Source of the DNA: Lachnospiraceae bacterium
GTDB lineage: Bacteria; Bacillota; Clostridia; Lachnospirales; Lachnospiraceae
Reading direction: 5' to 3'
Assembly (NCBI GenBank): GCA_011959285.1
Contig: BLLW01000026.1
Span: 1-46,909 of the forward strand
Length of the DNA stretch: 46,909 nucleotides
The position numbers were made by a program, and so were the translations under genes. The notes under the pieces were generated by a model, which was not told the DNA's origin, ran no database searches, and saw only the letters and a list, made by a program, of their open reading frames with translations. Position 1 is the first letter of the stretch. Each line of letters opens with the position of its first letter. Below are positions 24,333 through 33,659 of the stretch, in pieces.

Positions 24333-25676
24333 TTACTGAAATTCTTTTGCCACCTTAAGAAGAATCTCTCTCTCATTGCGGGAGGGATCTTCAATTACAT
24401 AATCCAACAGTTTCCTTAGCATGACGCCAATTTCTGGTCCTGGCTGCACGTCCATTTCCTTCATAAGGTCTTTCCCTGTAACCGCAAGCATCTTTAAAGA
24501 AATACACTGCTTTTGTGCTATGATTTCTCCGTAAACCTGTCTCACTGCCGCAAGCCGCTTTTCTTTCTCCATACGCATGTAACTACTCTGCGCTTTTATA
24601 TCTGCCTGTTTAACCTCAAATAAAAGGGGAAAAATATCTTCCCCAGCTTTCAGAATGGCACGCCTTACATGCTTTGGCACCGGCTCCACATCATAATCAT
24701 GATATTTCACCAGATTTGTCACCATATATATAGTATCATTATCAAATTTAAGCCTTTTTAAAATGTCCCGGGTTATCTTCTCAGAAACATCCGGGTGTCC
24801 ATGAAAATGGACGATTCCCTCCACATCTATTGTAAGTGTCCTTGGCTTGCCTATATCATGAAACAACATGGCAAGGCGCAATATCCTATCCTGCCGTATT
24901 TCCTGCATAGCTTTGAGCGTATGCTCTCCCACGCTATAACAATGATGGGGATTATTCTGCTGCGTCTCCATACAGGCATCAAATTCAGGCAATATCACTT
25001 TTGTGATTTCGGTTTCATAAGCAATCCGAAGCTTTTCCGGGTGAGCTGAAACCAAGAGCTTAACAAGCTCTGTCTGAATCCTTTCTGCACTGACACGAAT
25101 CAGACTGGGCGCCAGTTTTTTCATTGCTTCTAAAGTCTTTATGTCAATCTCATATCCAAGCTGTGCAGAAAAACGCACAGCGCGCATCATCCGCAGCGCA
25201 TCTTCTCCAAATCGCTGCATGGGGTCTCCTACGCAGCGGATGACCCTCCTTTTTATATCCACAAGCCCTTCAAAAGCATCCACAAGCCCGGATTGATTAT
25301 TATACGCCATGGCATTGATCGTAAAATCCCTACGTTTTAAATCTTCCAACAGATTCGCTGTAAAAATCACTTCCTTGGGATGTCGGCTGTCTTCATATTC
25401 ACCGTCAATACGGTAAGTAGTGACCTCAAATCCTTCTTTATCCAGCATCACCGTAACCGTTCCATGTTGTATTCCAGTATCTATGGTTCGATCAAAAAGC
25501 GCCTTTACCTGCTGCGGCTTAGCAGAAGTGGTAATATCCCAATCGTCCGGCGTTCTCCCTAAAATCACATCACGGATGCAGCCGCCTACTGCATACGCTT
25601 CGTAGCCGGCTTTCATAATCGTATCTATGATAAAATTCACTTTTTCAGGCAATTGTATCACGATTGTATTCTGCAT
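24333..25676 (-). CDS. cca: CCA tRNA nucleotidyltransferase (class II), HD domain
   Basis: A 447-residue enzyme that builds or repairs the 3' CCA end of tRNA, needed here because the tRNA-Gly gene at the start of the window does not encode CCA. The nucleotidyltransferase motif GGCIRDVILGRTPDDWDI holds the two catalytic aspartates; RRDFTINAMAY and the RVSAERIQTEL template segment follow. In the C-terminal half an HD domain is seen (MLFHDIGKP, and HFHGHPDVSE with further ligands), as in the long bacterial variants. It starts at ATG 25676 after AGGAAACTTACGG. It is 28 bases downstream of proS, so both may be under the T-box. Confidence 0.95.
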   Translation of the reverse strand: MQNTIVIQLPEKVNFIIDTIMKAGYEAYAVGGCIRDVILGRTPDDWDITTSAKPQQVKALFDRTIDTGIQHGTVTVMLDKEGFEVTTYRIDGEYEDSRHPKEVIFTANLLEDLKRRDFTINAMAYNNQSGLVDAFEGLVDIKRRVIRCVGDPMQRFGEDALRMMRAVRFSAQLGYEIDIKTLEAMKKLAPSLIRVSAERIQTELVKLLVSAHPEKLRIAYETEITKVILPEFDACMETQQNNPHHCYSVGEHTLKAMQEIRQDRILRLAMLFHDIGKPRTLTIDVEGIVHFHGHPDVSEKITRDILKRLKFDNDTIYMVTNLVKYHDYDVEPVPKHVRRAILKAGEDIFPLLFEVKQADIKAQSSYMRMEKEKRLAAVRQVYGEIIAQKQCISLKMLAVTGKDLMKEMDVQPGPEIGVMLRKLLDYVIEDPSRNEREILLKVAKEFQ

Positions 25677-25704
25677 CCGTAAGTTTCCTTTTATTTTATA
25701 TCAT

Positions 25705-27135
25705 TTAATATGCTCTTCCCCAGTATACCATTTTCTTTGCCTGCTTCCCGCAGTAAACACAAGTTTCGGACAGGCATTCCTGCTCAAAAGGCATACATCT
25801 GCTGGTAACTGCCATATTTTCTTTGATGGCTTCCTCACATTCCTTCTCTCCGCACCACATAGCCTTTACAAAACCTGCCTTTGCTTCAAAGATTTTTTCA
25901 AACTCGTTTCTGTCTACAGCAGTATAGGTATGTGCTTCAAGATGTTTCCTCGCTTTTTTCAGCATATCGCTTTGAATCTTTACAAGAAGCTCCTCTATCG
26001 TTTCTTCCAATTTACTTAGCTCTACCTCAATCTTTTCCCTTGTATCACGACGACAGATCACACATTTTCCTGCTTCTATGTCCTTAGGTCCAATTTCTAC
26101 ACGCATTGGGATTCCCCTCATTTCCTGCTCGGAAAATTTCCACCCGGGACTCTTATCACTATCGTCCACTTTAACGCGGAAACTCTTTAATCTGTCGCGC
26201 AGCTCATATGCCTTGTCGAGGACACCTTCTTTCTTCTGCTGGATTGGAATGATCATCACTTGGGTAGGAGCAATCTTAGGAGGCAGCACCAGTCCTGAAT
26301 CATCCCCATGTACCATGATAATTGCACCGATAATTCTCGTAGACATCCCCCATGAAGTCTGATGCACATATTTTAACTGATTATCCTTATCTGTGAACTG
26401 AATTCCAAAAGCCTTTGCAAATCCGTCTCCAAAGTTATGACTGGTGCCGGACTGCAGTGCCTTTCCATCATGCATCAGCGCCTCTATTGTATAAGTCGCC
26501 TCTGCTCCTGCAAATTTTTCTTTGTCCGTCTTACGTCCCTTGACCACTGGGATGGCAAGTACTTCCTCGCAAAAATCCGCATATACATTCAGCATCTGTT
26601 CTGTTCTCTCCTGTGCCTCCTGTGCAGTGGCATGGGCAGTATGCCCTTCCTGCCACAAAAACTCTCTGGAACGTAAAAAGGGTCTCGTTTCCTTCTCCCA
26701 GCGTACCACGCTGCACCACTGATTATACACCTTAGGCAGATCACGGTAAGAATGAATATCCCCTTTATAAAAATCACAAAACAAAGTTTCCGAAGTAGGT
26801 CTTACGCACATTCTTTCCTGCAAAGGGTTCAACCCCCCATGTGTCACCCACGCCACCTCCGGCGCAAAGCCTTCCACATGATCTTTTTCCTTCTGCAAAA
26901 GGCTCTCTGGAATGAACATAGGCATATAGACATTCTCCACACCAGTTTCTTTGAACCGGTCATCCAGCTGCCTTTGGATATTCTCCCAGATAGCATACCC
27001 TGCAGGCTTTATTACCATGCAGCCCTTTACATTGGAATAATCAATCAATTCTGCCTTTTTCACCACATCCGTGTACCACTGGGCAAAATCTTCGCTCATG
27101 GATGTGATGGCTTCTACTAATTTTTTCTCAGCCAT
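25705..27135 (-). CDS. proS: Prolyl-tRNA synthetase, eukaryote/archaeon-like form
   Basis: A 476-residue class II synthetase that charges tRNA-Pro. Motif 2 lies in [18 protein letters not shown], and motif 3 ends in the GWGMSTR-type region. It lacks the editing insertion of the long bacterial form (about 570 residues) and instead has the C-terminal zinc-type domain with four cysteines near the end and the terminal Tyr (VYWGRAY), the eukaryote/archaeon-like type. The start is ATG 27135 with GAGG five bases before it; a longer reading to 27213 would run into the leader. It is preceded by a proline T-box and followed closely by cca. Confidence 0.96.
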   Translation of the reverse strand: MAEKKLVEAITSMSEDFAQWYTDVVKKAELIDYSNVKGCMVIKPAGYAIWENIQRQLDDRFKETGVENVYMPMFIPESLLQKEKDHVEGFAPEVAWVTHGGLNPLQERMCVRPTSETLFCDFYKGDIHSYRDLPKVYNQWCSVVRWEKETRPFLRSREFLWQEGHTAHATAQEAQERTEQMLNVYADFCEEVLAIPVVKGRKTDKEKFAGAEATYTIEALMHDGKALQSGTSHNFGDGFAKAFGIQFTDKDNQLKYVHQTSWGMSTRIIGAIIMVHGDDSGLVLPPKIAPTQVMIIPIQQKKEGVLDKAYELRDRLKSFRVKVDDSDKSPGWKFSEQEMRGIPMRVEIGPKDIEAGKCVICRRDTREKIEVELSKLEETIEELLVKIQSDMLKKARKHLEAHTYTAVDRNEFEKIFEAKAGFVKAMWCGEKECEEAIKENMAVTSRCMPFEQECLSETCVYCGKQAKKMVYWGRAY

Positions 27136-27303
27136 TTTTTCCTCTTTTCTGTACGGTCCTTTTTCTTTACCTTTCAAACTAACCCTGTCTGTAATCCTGC
27201 ATTCCCGTACCAATCACAAAATTCCCAGACTGTCCAGCGCTCCCTTTTGCACCTTCCTGCACAAAAGTGTAACACAAAGGGTGGCACACCTCTCCACCCC
27301 AAA

Positions 27304-27594
27304 AGGGACCGGAAACCGGCGGTACCACCCTAATTAATGCAACAAACCAAAATGTTGTAAACATTCTCTTTTCTTACCGTTATCGCCGGTGCTACGCTGT
27401 ATTTTCATACAGGGCTCCAAGGCAGGTTCCGGATATTCCACTTGAAAATCTTTCAGCTCCTTTACAACAGATGATACCATTCCTTCTGTCAGGCAAGGGA
27501 TTTTCTCTCTGGAAGCTTCCTATCTGTACTAATCCTTTTCTTCGCCACGTCTGTAATGCTATTTTATTCTACCCCTCCGCTCTCACGGAACTGT
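27304..27594 (-). ncRNA. T-box riboswitch, proline-specific, upstream of proS
   Basis: The conserved T-box AGGGTGGTACCGC is read on the minus strand at 27331-27319. The antiterminator can be drawn: AGGG pairs with CCCT, the UGGU bulge faces the tRNA NCCA end, and ACCG pairs with CGGT (down to 27304). In Stem I the 3' side reads GGAACCTGCCTTGGAG; the triplet CCT (27426-27424), in the usual place of the specifier after GAA, is a proline codon. A competing hairpin GGGTGG/CCACCC (about 27299-27280) followed by a T-rich stretch may be the terminator. Uncharged tRNA-Pro should raise proS expression. The remaining leader (27136-27303) shows no gene. Confidence 0.9.
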
Positions 27595-27600
27595 AACATG

Positions 27601-27629
27601 ATTGTAGAAAAAAAAAAAAGATTTGTCAA
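27601..27629 (-). promoter_or_regulatory. Consensus promoter of the proS T-box leader, with A12/T12 tract in the spacer
   Basis: On the minus strand a perfect TTGACA (27629-27624), 17 bases, then TACAAT (27606-27601). The spacer contains 12 consecutive T on the minus strand (plus-strand A at 27608-27619). Transcription should start near 27594, at the 5' end of the T-box leader. Confidence 0.88.
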
Positions 27630-27645
27630 CAGACTTTCATGCATT

Positions 27646-29187
27646 TTACTTCCTTTCGCAGCTTTTCTGCCTGCAAGATACGTGGTTTCCCATTCCCAAA
27701 ATCAAAAACAAAAATGGGAGATTCAGCACCTGCGCAAAACTCACCATATTATGAGCAAAGTAGCATACAACACACACCGCCAAAGCGTAGCGTTCCGGAT
27801 TTTGGTCTCCTTCCTTCATACATTTTTTTACAAATAAAATGAAAATACTTGCAAAAAGACACGCCCCAACCGCTCCCGTATTGACAATTGCGGTCAGCAA
27901 TTCATTGTGGGCATTCGTCAGACGGTTGGCTCCAAAATAATCCCGCAGTTCTCCCGCAACTTCTGGCAGGGAATATGCATATGCGGAAAAGCAGTCGGGA
28001 CCTACCCCGAACAATTTATGAAAGACCGGCATCTGACCATACATCTGTAGACCACTGTAAATAGCCGCTCCTCTTCCATTTCCCCATTCCCTGTCAAATA
28101 TCAATCCATTCCTGTCTTCCAATCCCGGAATGCCTTTCCATGTATTGATTCCCGTCACTGTCAACCAGCATATAATCCCGCCAAGCAAAAAGAGGAGCAT
28201 GATTTTATGTACGCTTTCCTGCTGCTTTTTATTCCTATATCCCTTCCATTTCAAATGCAGAAAGAAATATCCGCATAAGGCAGCAACACCCATGAACAAA
28301 GTAGTATTGGATTCCGTCAGATAACTACACAAATTATTCCTGTCATAATTATATCCCTCCGGCGCGATTAATCGAATCAGGCGTACCAGCTGTGCTGAAA
28401 GGCTCCATAGAAATAAGAGCAGGAAATAGTCCGCCGTCCATTCTTTCTTTTTTACAGCTATCCATAATAAAGTAAAAAACAAAGCGCCCCAAAAAAGGAA
28501 AATACTGCTTCCTCCCTGACAAAATCCTGCCATAAATGCGATTATCGCATAAGCGCCATACAATTTTCTTCTTTTTTTATGAAATAAAAACAAGCATATT
28601 CCCACAGGCGCCCAAATTGTGAGATATCCGCAGAACCAGTTAATATTTCCCAGCGTGGAAATAAAAGCAGGATCCCTTACCTCCAAAGGGATCAGATAAA
28701 GCGAAAAACGGTCCAAAATGCCAAACAGGAAAACCATCGCCGACGCTGCCAGCCCCACATACCAGACGCTCCTTTCTCCTGCCCAAAACCTGGAAATAAG
28801 AAAATACAATCCGCATAAGGTAAGCAAGAGGACCAAACCCATGTACCATCCTTCCGTTCCCCAAAGCGCTTCCTTCTGAAAGTCGGAAAAAGCATACGAA
28901 ACAAAAAGTTCTGTTGCGTACAATATCACCAGTAAATCTATCGCCGACACCCTGTTCCAATCTATCAGATAAGCTTCCCTGCACCTGATACGCCGGGAAA
29001 GAACCTGTCCTGCATAAATCAATCCAATTAACCCAAGAATCACCAGTGCCGCCAATGATGCAAAAATAAAGAATCTGAACTTCGCTTCCCCAATTTCCAC
29101 ATACCCCTGTTTCATATAGAGAGGATATATACCAAAAATTAAAATTAAATATGCAGTTACAAATACATTCCCCGCCCTTTTTACCAA
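27646..29187 (-). CDS. O-antigen ligase/polymerase-like polytopic membrane protein
   Basis: A protein of about 513 residues with around 12 hydrophobic helices. In the C-terminal half a large outside loop contains GVGPDCFSAYAYSLPEV and NAHNELLTAIVNTGAVG, the pattern of the WaaL/RfaL (Wzy_C) family, where the His-Asn-Glu segment lies near the active site. Such proteins join or polymerise glycans on an undecaprenyl carrier at the outer face of the membrane. In a Gram-positive the target would be a wall glycan or teichoic-acid-like polymer. No glycosyltransferases adjoin it. The start is probably TTG 29187, seven to eight bases after AAGGGGTGG, because upstream ATG codons lack a site. It lies about 86 bases after the AI-2E family gene. 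Confidence 0.82.
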   Translation of the reverse strand: MVKRAGNVFVTAYLILIFGIYPLYMKQGYVEIGEAKFRFFIFASLAALVILGLIGLIYAGQVLSRRIRCREAYLIDWNRVSAIDLLVILYATELFVSYAFSDFQKEALWGTEGWYMGLVLLLTLCGLYFLISRFWAGERSVWYVGLAASAMVFLFGILDRFSLYLIPLEVRDPAFISTLGNINWFCGYLTIWAPVGICLFLFHKKRRKLYGAYAIIAFMAGFCQGGSSIFLFWGALFFTLLWIAVKKKEWTADYFLLLFLWSLSAQLVRLIRLIAPEGYNYDRNNLCSYLTESNTTLFMGVAALCGYFFLHLKWKGYRNKKQQESVHKIMLLFLLGGIICWLTVTGINTWKGIPGLEDRNGLIFDREWGNGRGAAIYSGLQMYGQMPVFHKLFGVGPDCFSAYAYSLPEVAGELRDYFGANRLTNAHNELLTAIVNTGAVGACLFASIFILFVKKCMKEGDQNPERYALAVCVVCYFAHNMVSFAQVLNLPFLFLILGMGNHVSCRQKSCERK

Positions 29188-29273
29188 TGTGCCACCCCTT
29201 CTCTCTTTTATAGCGACACTCTTAGTATAACAGCCCCCCAACTATCCTGTAAACATCGCATCCTCTTTTGATG

Positions 29274-30365
29274 TTATTCTATTTCAGCCACCGCCTCCTG
29301 ACTGCGTTTTCTGCTCCAGAGGTATTTGCAGGTTTCGCAGACGATTACCAACGACAGAGGTCCCTTAATGATGCCCCATACACCAAACAACTCAATTCCT
29401 GCAAAAACAGCAAACAAAATACCTACCGGCCATACCCCCACTTTTTCCCCTATAAGTTTCGGTTCCAAAAACTCCCTTACCAACGCGCACACCGCATAAA
29501 GGCTAAAACACAAAAAAGCCTGCAGGTAATTCCCACTAATCAGCCGGAAAACGGCAAGAGGTATCAGCATAATACCCGTCCCAATAAAAGGAAGCATATC
29601 CATGATTCCCGTCAAAATTCCATACAAAATACCGCCCTCCATTCCCATAAGGGCAAGCGATACGGCACATATTGTACTAATAATACCAAGAATGATTATC
29701 TGTGCCTTGACAAAAGTTTTTACGTAAAGAATTACCTTTTTTACAACTTCCCTTACCCCTGTAAGTCCTTCTTCATTTTTCAATCTGGTAATATATTGAT
29801 CATAATCTTTCATGATCAGCAGCACTGCTATCATCATAACGACTACAATACTTATGAAGCTTACAATATTTTTCATATAATTTACAGATTTTCCCATCAT
29901 TTCAGGTAGAACATTGACCTCAAGGTTGTCAATAAAAAGATCCACCTGCTCTATAATAAATTTTTCGATTTGGACACCGTCTACCCCAAATTTTTTCCCC
30001 ATCATGCTGCAACAGTCGCCTAAAAATACATTAAATTCCTTCTGATAGTCTGGAATCTGCCCGGCAAGACGACCTCCACCAGAAATCAGCGCCGACAAAA
30101 TCACCCACAACAATATGACCATAAGGACGCCAACTACAAACAAAAGAATGCCAGCGAGAACCGATTTTCGGATTTTTATCTTATTATGAAGAATCCGCAC
30201 CGCTGGATTTAAAACACCTGCCAATAAAAAAGCAAAGAGGAAAGGAGATACCACAGGACTTACATATTTCATCCCTAGGTAAACCAAAAAAGTAACCGCT
30301 ACCGCCGTCAGATATTTCTTTCCACCTTCGGTTATGCCTATTTTATCCATTCCAATTTTATCCAT
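29274..30365 (-). CDS. AI-2E family transporter (PerM/TqsA/YtvI-like)
   Basis: A 363-residue membrane protein of the AI-2E transporter (UPF0118) family. It has paired N-terminal helices, a long outside/amphipathic region (about 95-170), and four or more C-terminal helices with GTGIMLIPLAVFRLISGNY and GVWPVGILFAV, typical of the family. In Bacillus the relative YtvI has a link to sporulation; others export autoinducer-2 or act as Na+/H+ antiporters, so the substrate is open. The N terminus is a tandem duplication, MDKIG-MDKIG, with the DNA nearly identical in both copies; either ATG could be used. It lies 85 bases after the rluA-type gene. Confidence 0.87.
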   Translation of the reverse strand: MDKIGMDKIGITEGGKKYLTAVAVTFLVYLGMKYVSPVVSPFLFAFLLAGVLNPAVRILHNKIKIRKSVLAGILLFVVGVLMVILLWVILSALISGGGRLAGQIPDYQKEFNVFLGDCCSMMGKKFGVDGVQIEKFIIEQVDLFIDNLEVNVLPEMMGKSVNYMKNIVSFISIVVVMMIAVLLIMKDYDQYITRLKNEEGLTGVREVVKKVILYVKTFVKAQIIILGIISTICAVSLALMGMEGGILYGILTGIMDMLPFIGTGIMLIPLAVFRLISGNYLQAFLCFSLYAVCALVREFLEPKLIGEKVGVWPVGILFAVFAGIELFGVWGIIKGPLSLVIVCETCKYLWSRKRSQEAVAEIE

Positions 30366-30450
30366 AAAAAATCACCCACACCTTACCAAATTCACACAAA
30401 AGACTACTGGTAGTATGAGTAATTTTAACTGAAATATGACCTAAATATTT

Positions 30451-31173
30451 TTAAATTCCATTGGAAAAGAAAGGAAGAAAAATTTCTTCCCCAGGCTTCT
30501 TTTCAAATTTCATTTCCTTCTTCTGTATGGGATGCTCCAATACCAGTTTATACGCACAAAGCGCTACATTCCTGCAGCCAATTTCTCTGCTAAGTATCTT
30601 TGCGTCCTCACTTCCATATTTGCTATCCCCCAAAAGGGGCATGCCATTATATGCAAGCTGCACCCGAATCTGATGATGACGCCCGGACAGAAGCCGTACT
30701 TCCACCAGCGAAACCTCCTGTTCCTTTTCCAAAATCATAAGTGTTTTAATTTTTTTGTAAATCAAAATTGATTTCTTAGCGTTGGGAAAATCTTCTTTTA
30801 CAATAAGGGATTGATTTGTCTTTGCGTCCTTGTACAGATAGTTCTCCAGCCGCTCTTCTTCTTTATGGCAATCCCCATAAATAACTGCGTAATAAAATTT
30901 ATGCATTTTGCCGCTGCTTACCTGACTGCTCAAAGCGGCTGCTGCCTGCTTTGTCTTTGCAAAAACCAACACTCCGGTAACTGGCTGATCCAGTCTGTGA
31001 ATGATACCTAAATATGGCTCACCTTTTCCACGATATTCCGGCTTCCCTGCAAGATAGTTCTTTAGCTCACTGACCATATCCTGCTGACCGACCCTCGCTG
31101 TCTGCGTTGCAATTCCCGCAGGCTTAAACACCACAATCATATGTTCATCTTCATAAATAATATTTTTCTGCAC
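30451..31173 (-). CDS. RluA family 23S rRNA/tRNA pseudouridine synthase
   Basis: A 240-residue pseudouridine synthase. The catalytic motif is IHRLDQPVTG with the essential aspartate; the SGRHHQIRVQLAYNGMPLLGDSKYG motif follows. There is no S4 domain, so this is a short RluA/RluD-type member; the target uridine cannot be told. The start is set at GTG 31173, with AAGGACGGAAG nine or so bases upstream and 13 bases after the response regulator stop. A longer reading from ATG 31251 would overlap the regulator gene by 65 bases and add residues not seen in the family. It is thus likely the third gene of the two-component operon. Confidence 0.9.
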   Translation of the reverse strand: MQKNIIYEDEHMIVVFKPAGIATQTARVGQQDMVSELKNYLAGKPEYRGKGEPYLGIIHRLDQPVTGVLVFAKTKQAAAALSSQVSSGKMHKFYYAVIYGDCHKEEERLENYLYKDAKTNQSLIVKEDFPNAKKSILIYKKIKTLMILEKEQEVSLVEVRLLSGRHHQIRVQLAYNGMPLLGDSKYGSEDAKILSREIGCRNVALCAYKLVLEHPIQKKEMKFEKKPGEEIFLPFFSNGI

Positions 31174-31186
31174 TGTTCTTCCGTCC

Positions 31187-31876
31187 TTATACCTTAAATC
31201 GGTAGCCAACACCCCAAATCGTCTCAATATATTGAGGCTTTGCAGAATCATATTCTATCTTTTCACGTATCTTCTTAATATGCACCGTCACCGTTGCGAT
31301 ATCTCCTATGGAATCCATATCCCAGATTTCCCGGAACAATTCCTCTTTCGTATATACATGGTTCGGATGCTCTGCCAAAAATGTCAATAGGTCAAATTCC
31401 TTTCCGGTAAAAGCCCTTTCCACGCCATCTACAATGACTCTTCTTGCAGTTTTATCAATACGGATACCGCGAATCTCGATAATATCATTATTTTTCTGTG
31501 TGGAACCTACAAGCCTGTCATATCTTGCCATATGTGCTTTCACTCTTGCAACCAGCTCACTGGGGCTAAATGGCTTTGTCATATAGTCATCCGCACCCAG
31601 CCCTAATCCTCTTATTTTATCAATGTCATCTTTTTTTGCCGATACCATGATAATTGGAATATTTTTTTCTTCTCTGATTCTCTTACAGATTTCAAATCCA
31701 TCCATACCGGGCAGCATCAAATCAAGCACAATCAAATCAAAGTCTTCAGACATTGCCGCATTAAGCCCCTCGTCCCCCTTATTCTGGATTTCAACATCAA
31801 ATCCACTCAGCTCAAGATAATCCTTTTCCAAGTCAGCAATCGCCTCTTCATCTTCAATAATTAAAATTCTGCTCAT
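31187..31876 (-). CDS. Two-component response regulator, OmpR/PhoB family
   Basis: A 229-residue regulator. The receiver domain (about 1-120) has acidic residues near the start (IEDEEA), the phosphoacceptor aspartate in LIVLDLMLPGMDG, the switch Ser in MVSAKKDD and the Lys in MTKPFSP. The DNA-binding winged helix (about 130-227) has the recognition region VTVHIKKIREKIE and ends GVGYRFKV. It lies 64 bases after its histidine kinase gene and has AAAGGAA upstream of the ATG. The target genes are not evident; the kinase sensor is of unknown ligand. Confidence 0.96.
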   Translation of the reverse strand: MSRILIIEDEEAIADLEKDYLELSGFDVEIQNKGDEGLNAAMSEDFDLIVLDLMLPGMDGFEICKRIREEKNIPIIMVSAKKDDIDKIRGLGLGADDYMTKPFSPSELVARVKAHMARYDRLVGSTQKNNDIIEIRGIRIDKTARRVIVDGVERAFTGKEFDLLTFLAEHPNHVYTKEELFREIWDMDSIGDIATVTVHIKKIREKIEYDSAKPQYIETIWGVGYRFKV

Positions 31877-31940
31877 TTTAAACCATTCCTTTCAATTTGT
31901 ATCTTTTTTTAAACAAAGCATCTGTTCGCAGCAGAGCTTT

Positions 31941-33419
31941 TTATTCCGTCTCCTGATATTTGCGAATTACAAAATGCATGCAAGTCTCCTCGCCTTCCTT
32001 GCTGGTTGCCCAAATATACCCGCCGTGATCTTCAATAATTTTCTTTACGATAGATAATCCAATTCCGCTTCCTCCCTGCGCCGAATTTCTGGAAGTATCA
32101 GATCTATAAAAGCGCTCAAATATCTTGGGCAGATCCTTTGCTGCTATCCCTTTTCCATTATCCTCTATTTCCACGCGTATGGAATCTATCTCATCCAAAA
32201 TACGGATATCAATCTCGCCTTTAGGCTTATCGAGATACTTAATACTATTTCCTATGATATTGTTGATTACTCTCTTAAGTTGTTCCGGATCTGCAATAAT
32301 CTGCGTACCCGGCGCAACCAGATTTGCATAGTTGAGTTCTATATTTTTAGATTCCAGATCAAGCCCTACTTCCTCAATACAATCCCCGAAATATTCGGAA
32401 ACGTTTATTTTGTGAAAATGATAAGGAATCCGGTTAGAATCGATTCCTGAATAAACAGTCAATTCATTGATCAATCTGTCCATATCGTTTGCTTTGTTAT
32501 AAATGGTCCTGATATATTTATCTATTTTTTCTGGCGTGTCTGCCACACCATCCATGATTCCTTCCACGTATCCTTTAATTGCGGTAATCGGTGTCTTAAG
32601 ATCATGAGAGATATTGCTGACCAGCTCCTTGTTCTGCTTTTCCGCCAGAATCTTTTCGTCCGTAGATTCCTTCAGCCTGAAGCGCATATCCTCATAATTG
32701 CGGTACAGCTCTCCAATCTCACCGTCGTCCTTATCGGGGAGCCTGTATTCAAGATTGCCCTCCGCTATATTCTGCATGGCGATATTTAACTGGTTAACAG
32801 GAGCAAAAACCCCCCGGCTGATCCAGTTTGTGAGAAACAAGCTGGTAAAAATCAAAATCAACATGATGGCAATCGCCATATCCACAAACAATTCCCTTGA
32901 AATAATAGAATTGGTCTTTGAGATCACAAAAAAGCTGCCCTCGCTGCCATCAAAAAAATAAAAATCCATCTGCCTGACCAGCTTTTTCATATCATCATAA
33001 TAAAAACTGGGTTTTTCTCCCTGTCCTATGTTCTCTTCCTGAAAATCCGGCAGTTTTTCAAAAATCTGCTTTGCTGCCAGTTCATTTCCTGTATAATATA
33101 ATGCGTTTTCCCTGCGCACAATGATATAAGAGGATTTATTGGCAATTCTTTCATTAATCTGGATAAGGACCTCTTCCTTTTCCAGCCCTGCCGGATCTTC
33201 CTCAAGAATCCTATCTACTTCCTGAAAAATCTCATCTGAAATCAATCTGGATGCCTGCGTAGGATCAATCAGCATATTATAATCATCATTTCTAAATCCG
33301 AATTCTTCCTGCTCCTTTATGAGGAATCCTCCTATACAGATAAACGCTGTACAGGCAAGCGCCAGAGGAAGCAGAATAATCGTAAGAAAGGTTATAACCA
33401 ATCTAGTCTTAAACTTCAT
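31941..33419 (-). CDS. Sensor histidine kinase with HAMP domain
   Basis: A 492-residue membrane kinase. A first transmembrane helix (about 5-32), an outside sensor region of roughly 130 residues with no named domain, and a second helix (about 175-197) are followed by HAMP (about 198-250). The H-box is SNISHDLKTPITAIKGYVEG, the N-box NNIIGNSIKYL, and the G boxes are DNGKGI and GGSGIGLSIVKKI. It should phosphorylate the regulator encoded just downstream. ATG 33419 is used, with AAGAGG nine bases before; a longer reading from 33458 adds 13 residues that do not look like an N-terminal membrane anchor. Confidence 0.95.
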   Translation of the reverse strand: MKFKTRLVITFLTIILLPLALACTAFICIGGFLIKEQEEFGFRNDDYNMLIDPTQASRLISDEIFQEVDRILEEDPAGLEKEEVLIQINERIANKSSYIIVRRENALYYTGNELAAKQIFEKLPDFQEENIGQGEKPSFYYDDMKKLVRQMDFYFFDGSEGSFFVISKTNSIISRELFVDMAIAIMLILIFTSLFLTNWISRGVFAPVNQLNIAMQNIAEGNLEYRLPDKDDGEIGELYRNYEDMRFRLKESTDEKILAEKQNKELVSNISHDLKTPITAIKGYVEGIMDGVADTPEKIDKYIRTIYNKANDMDRLINELTVYSGIDSNRIPYHFHKINVSEYFGDCIEEVGLDLESKNIELNYANLVAPGTQIIADPEQLKRVINNIIGNSIKYLDKPKGEIDIRILDEIDSIRVEIEDNGKGIAAKDLPKIFERFYRSDTSRNSAQGGSGIGLSIVKKIIEDHGGYIWATSKEGEETCMHFVIRKYQETE

Positions 33420-33510
33420 GCCTATACCTCTTGCACACCACAGCTTCAACTGTGGCATTGCATTCGTAGATTTCTTAATCTGCTTTTACTTTCAACATGC
33501 TTTTATATCG

Positions 33511-33519
33511 ATTATATCA
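33511..33519 (-). promoter_or_regulatory. Extended -10 promoter of the two-component operon
   Basis: On the minus strand TGATATAAT is an extended -10 (TG-N-TATAAT) about 90 bases before the kinase start codon; no good -35 is present. Confidence 0.5.
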
Positions 33520-33589
33520 CATACCATAAAAAGCTGGTTATTAAAGAATCAATGAAACTATAAAAATTTTATAAATTATGAAGATGATA

Positions 33590-33617
33590 TTGACTTTTAT
33601 CGTGTATTTTGTATAAT
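33590..33617 (+). promoter_or_regulatory. Promoter of the perR-rbr-rd operon
   Basis: TTGACT (33590-33595), 16 bases, then a perfect TATAAT (33612-33617). It is the only promoter seen before the three plus-strand genes. Confidence 0.85.
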
Positions 33618-33622
33618 AAAAC

Positions 33623-33635
33623 AGTAATCATTACT
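33623..33635 (+). promoter_or_regulatory. Fur/PerR-like operator at the transcription start
   Basis: AGTAATCATTACT is a perfect six-plus-six dyad with a single central C. Set against the PerR box TTATAATNATTATAA it matches 9 of 14 fixed positions, including the whole core TAATNATTA. It covers the predicted start of transcription (about 33624), so the bound repressor would block its own operon. Confidence 0.65.
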
Positions 33636-33659
33636 ATTTTAAAACCAGAAAGGAATCTT

